From the NCBI GenBank assembly GCA_036365515.1, contig CM070873.1, forward strand, positions 19,607,757-19,671,756: a stretch of DNA of 64,000 nucleotides, read 5' to 3'. Position 1 is the stretch's first letter, and every line of letters begins with the position of its first letter. The notes beneath the pieces are model-generated. The model had not been told where the DNA came from. It ran no database searches and saw only the letters and a list, made by a program, of their open reading frames with translations. This document shows positions 57,044 to 64,000 of this stretch, piece by piece. This stretch comes from Torymus aiolomorphi (taxonomy: Eukaryota; Arthropoda; Insecta; Hymenoptera; Torymidae). The translations under genes and the position numbers were made by a program.

Positions 57044-60000
57044 ATGTAAAAATTTCCAGGATCAGACTGGAAATTCCCGGATATTTCCCGGTTTCCCGGA
57101 GGTAAAAAAAATATCCCGGAGAATTCCCGGATTTCCCGGTTTTCCAGGGTCTGTAGGAACCCTGAGTGTCGAAAACGGGAAAAAAAATCCCAGAGCCGCA
57201 ATTACGTCGTTCGAAAAAATGTTTCAACGGTTTCTTGTAGATCAAGTCCCCAAATGCTTAGAAAAAAATTATGAACGAAATAGCTTTTCCGGAAAAGCCC
57301 CCCCGGGCGATATACTGTGACTTAAACATGAAAAAAATTCCCAGAGCCGCAATTAAATCGTTCGGAAAAATGTTTCAAAATGTTTCTTGTAGATCAAGTC
57401 CCCACACGCTTAGAAAAAAATTATGAACGAAATAGCTTTTCCGGAACAGCCCCCCCCCCCCCCCGCCGGGGCGATATACTATGTCTTAAACATGAAAAAA
57501 AATTCCTAGAGCCGCAATTAAGTCGTTCGGAAAAATGTTAAGACGGTTTCTTGTAAATCAAGTCCCCAAATGCTTAGAAAAGAATTATAAACGAAATAGC
57601 TTTTCCGGAAAAGCCCCCCAGGGCGACATACTGTATCTTAAACAAAAAAAAAATTTCCCAGAGCCGCAATTACGTCGTTCGAAAAAATGTTTCGACGGCT
57701 TCTTGTAGACAAAGACCGCAAACGCTTAGAAAGAAATTATGAACGAAATATCTTTTCCGGAAAAGCCCCCACAGGGCGATGTACTGTGTCTTAAACAAGA
57801 AAAAAAATTCCCAGAGCCACAATTACGTCGTTCGGAAAAATGTTTCCACGGTTTCTTGTAGATAACGTATCCAAATGCTTAGAAAAAAATTATGAACTAA
57901 ATAGCTTTTCTGGAAAAGCCCCCCCCCCCCCAGGGCAATATACTGTGTCTTAAACAAGAAAAAAAATTCCCAGAGCCGCAATTAAGTCGTTCGGAAAAAT
58001 GTTAAGACGGTTTCTTGTAGATCAAGTCCCCAAATGCTTAGAAAAGAATTATAAACGAAATAGCTTTTCCGGAAAAGCTCCCCAGGGCGACAGACTGTAT
58101 CTTAAACAAAAAAAAATTCCCACAGCCGCAATTACGTCGTTCGAAAAAATGTTTCGACGGCTTCTTGTAGACAAAGACCGCAAATGCTTAGAAAAAAATT
58201 ATGAACGAAATATCTTTTCCGGAAAAGCCCCCACAGGGCGATGTACTGTGTCTTAAACAAGAAAAAAAATTCCCAGAGCCACAATTACGTCGTTCGGAAA
58301 AATGTTCCCACGGTTTCTTGTAGATAACGTATCCAAATGCTTAGAAAAAAATTATGAACGAAATAGCTTTTCCGGAAAAGCCCCCCCAGGGCGATATACT
58401 TTGTCTTAAACATGAAAAAAAATTCCCAGAGCCGCAATTAAGTCGGTCGGTAAAATGTTAAGACCGTTTACTTGTAGATCAAGTCCCCAGATGCTAAGAA
58501 AAAAATCATGAACGAAATAACTTTTCCGGGAAAGCCCCCCCAGGGCGACATAGTGTGTCGAAAACGGGAAAAAAAATCCCGGAGCCGCAATCACGTCGTT
58601 CGGAAAAATGTTTCGACGGTTTCTTGTAGATAACGTTTCCAAATGATTAGAAAAAAATTATGAACGAAATAGCTTTTCCGGAAAAGCCCCCCCAGGGCGA
58701 TATTCTGTGTCTTAAGCATGAAAAACAATTCCCAGAGCCGCAATTACGTCGTTCGAAAAAATGTTTCAACGGTTTCTTGTAGATGAAGTCCCCAAATGCT
58801 TAGAAAAAAATTATAAACGAAATAGCTTTTCCGGAAAAGCTCCCCCAGGGCGATATACTGTATCTTAAACACAAAAAAAAATTCCCAGAGCAGCAATTAC
58901 GTCGTTCGGAAAAATGTTTCGACGGCTTCTTGTAGGCAAAGACCCCAAATGCTTAGAAAAAAATTATGAACGAAATAGCTTTTCCGGAAAAGCACCCACA
59001 GGGCGATGTACTGTGTCCTAAGCATGAAAAAAAAAACCCAGAGCCACAATTACGTCGTTCGGAAATATGTTTCAACGGTTTCTTGTAAATCAAGTCCCCA
59101 AATGCTTAGAAAAAAATTATGAACGAAATAGCTTTTCCGGAAAAGCCCCCCCAGGGCGATATACTTTGTCTTAAACATGAAAAAAAATTCCCAGAGCCGC
59201 AATTAAGTCGGTCGGTAAAATGTTAAGACCGTTTACTTGTAGATCAAGTCCCCAGATGCTAAGAAAAAAATCATGAACGAAATAACTTTTCCGGGAAAGC
59301 CCCCCCAGGGCGACATAGTGTGTCGAAAACGGGAAAAAAAATCCCGGAGCCGCAATCACGTCGTTCGGAAAAATGTTTCGACGGTTTCTTGTAGATAACG
59401 TTTCCAAATGATTAGAAAAAAATTATGAACGAAATAGCTTTTCCGGAAAAGCCCCCCCAGGGCGATATTCTGTGTCTTAAGCATGAAAAACAATTCCCAG
59501 AGCCGCAATTACGTCGTTCGAAAAAATGTTTCAACGGTTTCTTGTAGATGAAGTCCCCAAATGCTTAGAAAAAAATTATAAACGAAATAGCTTTTCCGGA
59601 AAAGCTCCCCCAGGGCGATATACTGTATCTTAAACACAAAAAAAAATTCCCAGAGCAGCAATTACGTCGTTCGGAAAAATGTTTCGACGGCTTCTTGTAG
59701 GCAAAGACCCCAAATGCTTAGAAAAAAATTATGAACGAAATAGCTTTTCCGGAAAAGCACCCACAGGGCGATGTACTGTGTCCTAAGCATGAAAAAAAAA
59801 ACCCAGAGCCACAATTACGTCGTTCGGAAATATGTTTCAACGGTTTCTTGTAAATCAAGTCCCCAAATGCTTAGAAAAAAATTATGAATGAAATAGCTTT
59901 TCCGGAAAAGCCCCCCCAGGGCGATATACTGTGTCTTAAGCATGAAAAAAAATTCCCAGAGTCGCAATTAAGTTGCTCGGAAAAATGTTAAGACGATTTC

Positions 60001-60275
60001 TTGTAGACCAAGTCCCCACACGCTTAAAAAAAAATCATGAACGAAATAGCTTTTCCGGAAAAGCCCCCCCAAGGCGATATACTGTGTCTTAAGCATGAAA
60101 AACAATTCCCAGAGCCGCAATTACGTCGTTCGGAAAAATGTTAAGACGGTTTCTTGTAGATCAAGTCCCCGAATGCTTAGAAAAAAATTCTGAACGAAAT
60201 AGCTTTTCCGGAAAAGCCCCTCCAGGGCGATATACTATATCTTAAACATGAAAAAAAATTTCCGGAACCACAATT

Positions 60276-61053
60276 GAAGGGCCGGATGCAATAAGGGGGT
60301 TAGCGCTCGAAAACCCGTAAAAGTATTGTCCAAGTGACTAAATTTTCAATGTAGCCAAATTAATTTTTAAAAAATATCACCTTGTAGGGAATGAAAAGAA
60401 GTATTTTTATCTAGAAGGAATTTTTTTTATTCGACTTTCTTTTTAATATAAAAATTAAAAACTGAAAATTTTGTTCATCTATTTTTAATAGCTTTCAAAA
60501 ACATTAATTGTCCAAACTTGGTCAAATATCATCGAAATATTTTGAAATTTGACAGGGACGTGCAGAATACTCCAGCGTTGCGTATGGGATTGATAAAAGG
60601 ATGTAAATCGATAATTGTTAATAATTATTTAATTGCAAATATATTGCGATCGGTAATTACGTTTTCTTAACTTTAACGGAAAAAAGTATCGAGGGAAGTT
60701 GAACCTAGGAAGAACTTCCAGCGAGACATTTGTTCCTTAATAGTCTAATAAGTTTCTGTCAAAGTTTCAAATTGATTTAATAATAAATGACTTAAATAGA
60801 GCGTTATTAATAAAGACGCGCGCTAGCAACATCAGCGGCACGGCGTGAGCTAAGCCTGTGTTTACATGTTTTTGCACTGATGTATCACGTTTATAAAAAT
60901 TAACGAATTATTATGTAACGATATTATGTTTTATATAACGTAAAAATACAGTTTATAAGTCAACGCACTGTACATATAATTACATTTTGTTAGTATGTTA
61001 ATAAATAAATTTGTACTTTAAAATTTAATATGTTCATTAATACTATCATAAGG

Positions 61054-61129
<76 letters not shown>

Positions 61130-61816
61130 ACACACACACACACACACGCACACACACACACATACACAATAACGTAATAATTCTTTAATTTTTATAAACG
61201 TGATAGCCACTGCGAAAACGTGTGCGACGCAGTCTGAGCTCACGCCGCGCCGCGCCGCCGATGTTGCTAGCGCGCATCTTTATTAATAACGCTCTATTTA
61301 AGTCATTTATTATTAAATCAATTTGAAACTTTGACAGAAACTTATTAGACTATTAAGGAACAAATGTCTCGCTGGAAGTTTTTCCTAGCTTCAACTTCCC
61401 TCGATACTTTTTTCCGTTAAAGTTAAGAAAACGTAATTACCGTCGCAATATATTTGCAATTAAATAATTATTAACAATTATCGATTTAGATCCTTTTATC
61501 AATCCCATAGACAACGCTGGAGTATTCTGCACGTCCCTGTCAAATTTCAAAATATTTCGATCATATTTGACCAAGTTTGGACGATTAATGTTTTTGAAAG
61601 CTATTAAAAATAGATGAACAAAATTTTCAGTTTTTAATTTTTATATTAAAAAGAAAGTCGAATAAAAAAAATTCCTTCTAGGTAAAAATACTTCTTTTCA
61701 TTCCCTACAAGGCGATATTCTTTAAAAATTAATTTGGCTACATTGAAATTTTAGTCACTTGTACAATACTTTTACGGGTTTTCGAGCGCTAACCCCCTTA
61801 TTGCATCCGGCCCTTC
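60276..61816. mobile_element. Near-palindromic foldback element in satellite
   Basis: Ends GAAGGGCCGGATGCAATAAG and its inverse, flanked by AATT on both sides (60272-60275 and 61817-61820). Arms of at least 560 bp match almost continuously, including GAGGGAAGTTGAA / TTCAACTTCCCTC. The loop holds a CA microsatellite. No coding frame; the superfamily is unknown. Confidence 0.85.
61055..61165. repeat. (CA)n microsatellite
   Basis: About 55 CA units with a few interruptions, in the loop of the foldback. Confidence 0.95.
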
Positions 61817-62096
61817 AATTACATCGTTCGGAAAAATGTTTCGACGGTTTCTTGTAGACCAAGTCCCCACATGCTTAGAAAAAAATCATGAACGAAATAG
61901 CTTTTCCGGAAAAGCCCCCCAAGGCGATATACTGTGTCTTAAACACGAAAAAAAATTCCCAGAGCCGCAATTACGTCGCTCGGAAAATTTTTTCGACGGT
62001 TTCTTGTAGATACAGTCACCAAATGCTTAGAAAAAAATTATGAACGAAATCGCTTTTCCGGAAAATCCCCCCAGGGCGATGTACTGTGTCTTAAAC

Positions 62097-64000
62097 CCAC
62101 TTTTGAATCTCTGAATAACATGTATTTTGTAGAGAACGTTGAGATGAACTCTCCCAATGAGATATCGCAAGAAAGAAAATGACTGCATATCGTTTTTTAA
62201 CCTGAAAGTCTGTACCAGCTGGAGTAGGTACAAAGCGGCTCGGCCAACATAACTTGCGAGATTCGGCTGGGCCCCAATATACGAGTTCCGCTAGAAACCA
62301 GCCAGCGAGCCCCGATTTGTGTACCTGTCCCTATTTGGGTGCTCTGTTATTTAAACGCGTCCGAGAACGCGTCATACAAATAAGCTGATACGAAGACAGC
62401 ATTGAAATAATTTTCGTTCAAAAATTAATCTGTTTAGCTTTTATAAGATTTAAGTGTCAAATTTTTTTAGTCAGTACTAACATTGCAATAATGCTTTAAA
62501 AAGCACAACATGTGATTTGGAAAGATTCATTACTTTTTCTTATTCGAAGGTGCTAAGAAACAACAATAATTTTATAAGAAAATATAATGTATAATAGTAA
62601 TTTGAAGTATAAAAAGTAAAAACTTACACAATAACCATTTATAACAAATTTCAAGATGTTTCTCGTATTTTAAATGACTTTGTCCAGTAATACCGCACGC
62701 AATCAGCATTTGTGCGTGCCGATAGAGCGTAAACATAACGTTTGTTAGATTATACGTCGCTCAAAAGTGATTGTACAAACTACGTTTTTTCGTGTAGAAA
62801 TATTTCATCACGTTATAGAAAAGAGTGTTATAACCTTATTTTTATTAAATTATACTTTTACTGGCAATAGATTTTGGAAGTGAATTCAAAATTAACGTCA
62901 AAAAGAAGAAAATTTCATAAGAAGCCGATGCAAAATATATCAATGAACTTCCAAATCGTAGCACGGGTAAATTAGTATATTTTGGTAATAAATATGTGAA
63001 ACGCTAATATATTATCATAATTTGTATATTTATAGGTTTGATTATATTGAAAATGATATTTCTTATGATGATAAAGTAGACTAATCGGGAGCACACAAAC
63101 GTGTACAAGCACATTAATTGGGGGAATACAATTGCGTTCATCGCCGTCTCTTGGGGCACACAAATGTAGGCAAAAATGATTTTTTTTACTTTTAATATAA
63201 CTTTCGATAGAGTTGATATTTTGTAGAAAAAAATATTTCCGTATTTAGATTAAAATTAAACTATCAATAAGTATTAATTTCACATTCGTGCATTGTTAAA
63301 TGAGTTCAAAAAATCGCGACAAACCGGGAAGCTTCCTTAAACGCTAATCGGAACAACTACCCTTTGCGCTTTTTTCAACTCTCTCATAATCATATGCTGA
63401 GTCTCTTGGAAAAAAACAAAGAACATATATCGATAGATTTTCCCCCTCTTTCCAGTGGTGCTATTGTTTATTCTCTGAAATGCTTTTATGCGGTCAGAAA
63501 CTTGAGTTGAAAGTTCTGGCCGATTTTTCTAAAAGAATACTATTTTTTTTTTTTAAATAAATTTTTTCATTCAAAAGTACAAGTTTTCATCTTCGAAACC
63601 CAAAAATTTCAAGTTGGAGAAATGAAGGGTTCATAAATAATAACATTTAAAAGACGGCGGCGAGTCGCCACGCTTGCTTTGTACGCTACGCCGGAGCGCG
63701 CTGTTGCCGACGTATTTCACTATTTCGTTGTTTCGTACTTAATAAATATCATATAATAAATTTTTCAATCTTTTTTTTTATTATAAGTCAATTCTTGGTG
63801 TTCCATCTTTTGCAATTTTTTGTTAATTTACTAATATCTTGTATCTGAATTTAATTGAATAGGTCTTGTCTCAAATTTAGATTTCTTTACTTTTTGGATA
63901 GGTGAGTATACTTCTAAAGTTTCCGACCATGACAATTGTTATAGTTCAAGCCTCTTAACGTGTGCTAACAGTTTAATAGAATTAAATAATAGAGTTACAG
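62097..64000. other. AT-rich region without recognised features
   Basis: Starts abruptly at the end of the satellite. A moderately GC-rich stretch (62210-62370) and another near 63650-63710 stand out. No frame above about 70 codons with a familiar product. Confidence 0.5.

Larger units (their letters stand above)
53165..57164 (-). mobile_element. hAT-like transposon inside the 153-bp satellite
   Basis: Termini CAGGGTTCCTACA and TGTAGGAACCCTG, 5-bp duplication AGTGT (53160-53164 and 57165-57169). Length exactly 4,000 bp. Subterminal TTCCCGG repeats occur at both ends on the same strand. A transposase in three frames lies on the minus strand. The 5-bp duplication recalls the clade called hAT-5 in repeat databases (from memory). 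Confidence 0.85.
53010..62096. repeat. 153-bp satellite array, interrupted by two transposons
   Basis: Units contain CAGAGCCGCAATTACGTCGT, TGCTTAGAAAAAAATTATGA and AGCTTTTCCGGAAAAGC. Period about 153 bp. Array segments: about 53010-53164, 57165-60275, 61817-62096. Blocks 58386-59150 and 59151-59915 are nearly identical (765 bp = 5 units), and an earlier block of about 3 units (57490-57950) recurs after about 460 bp. Variable poly-C runs occur after AAAAGCC. Confidence 0.9.

Noticed and set aside
58406..59407. Two identical 78-codon minus frames
   Set aside because: They are the same satellite block repeated 765 bp apart, not genes.
62097..64000. Possible host gene at the right edge
   Set aside because: No frame with familiar motifs, splice-like pattern or conserved sequence that I could support.

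Overview
The window is eukaryotic and looks like insect repeat DNA. It has Polinton, BEL/Pao, copia, gypsy, Penelope, hAT, mariner and piggyBac-like elements, GA/CA/TA microsatellites and two satellite arrays. The mix of families would fit a hymenopteran, but that is an impression and not a measurement. I see no convincing host gene, tRNA or rRNA gene. Almost everything that can be assigned is transposable-element or tandem-repeat DNA, and most coding regions are broken.

Layout: (1) 1-1500, a transposase-like gene cut by the window edge and frameshifted near its end. (2) 2.05-52.5 kb, one minus-strand Ty1/copia element split into pieces by later insertions. Its 5' LTR (52291-52545) and copia-type primer site lie far to the right, and its reverse transcriptase lies at the left. 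The insertions are: an internally deleted gypsy element (3035-9160); a block of inverted repeats, a TTAA-flanked MITE and a 90-bp satellite (9576-16960); a 23.1-kb Polinton/Maverick (20285-43397, inverted termini, 6-bp target duplication CGCTCG); and a BEL/Pao element (44460-52114). (3) The Polinton was itself invaded by a hAT element (27702-31394, 6-bp duplication CCAATA), a mariner-type foldback (31485-33271) and a Penelope-like element with RT and GIY-YIG domains (36502-40493) that splits DNA polymerase B. (4) From about 53.0 to 62.1 kb is a 153-bp satellite, interrupted by a 4.0-kb hAT-like element (53165-57164, duplication AGTGT) and a 1.5-kb near-palindromic foldback (60276-61816, duplication AATT). 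(5) 62.1-64.0 kb is AT-rich with nothing recognised.

The Polinton keeps a recognisable virus-like gene set. Major capsid, minor capsid, cysteine protease and a PLA2-domain protein run leftward. Packaging ATPase, unknown proteins and integrase run rightward. Protein-primed-type DNA polymerase B runs leftward at the right end. Single in-frame stops (capsid, integrase), frameshifts (polymerase) and the Penelope insertion mean this copy cannot act alone.

The observations I rate highest are the depth of nesting, hammerhead-ribozyme-like motifs in the Penelope terminal arms (with an apparent U3-A8 swap of the C3-G8 pair), a second, more canonical hammerhead candidate at about 52.73 kb, a mosaic pair of BEL LTRs, and two satellites with higher-order periods.
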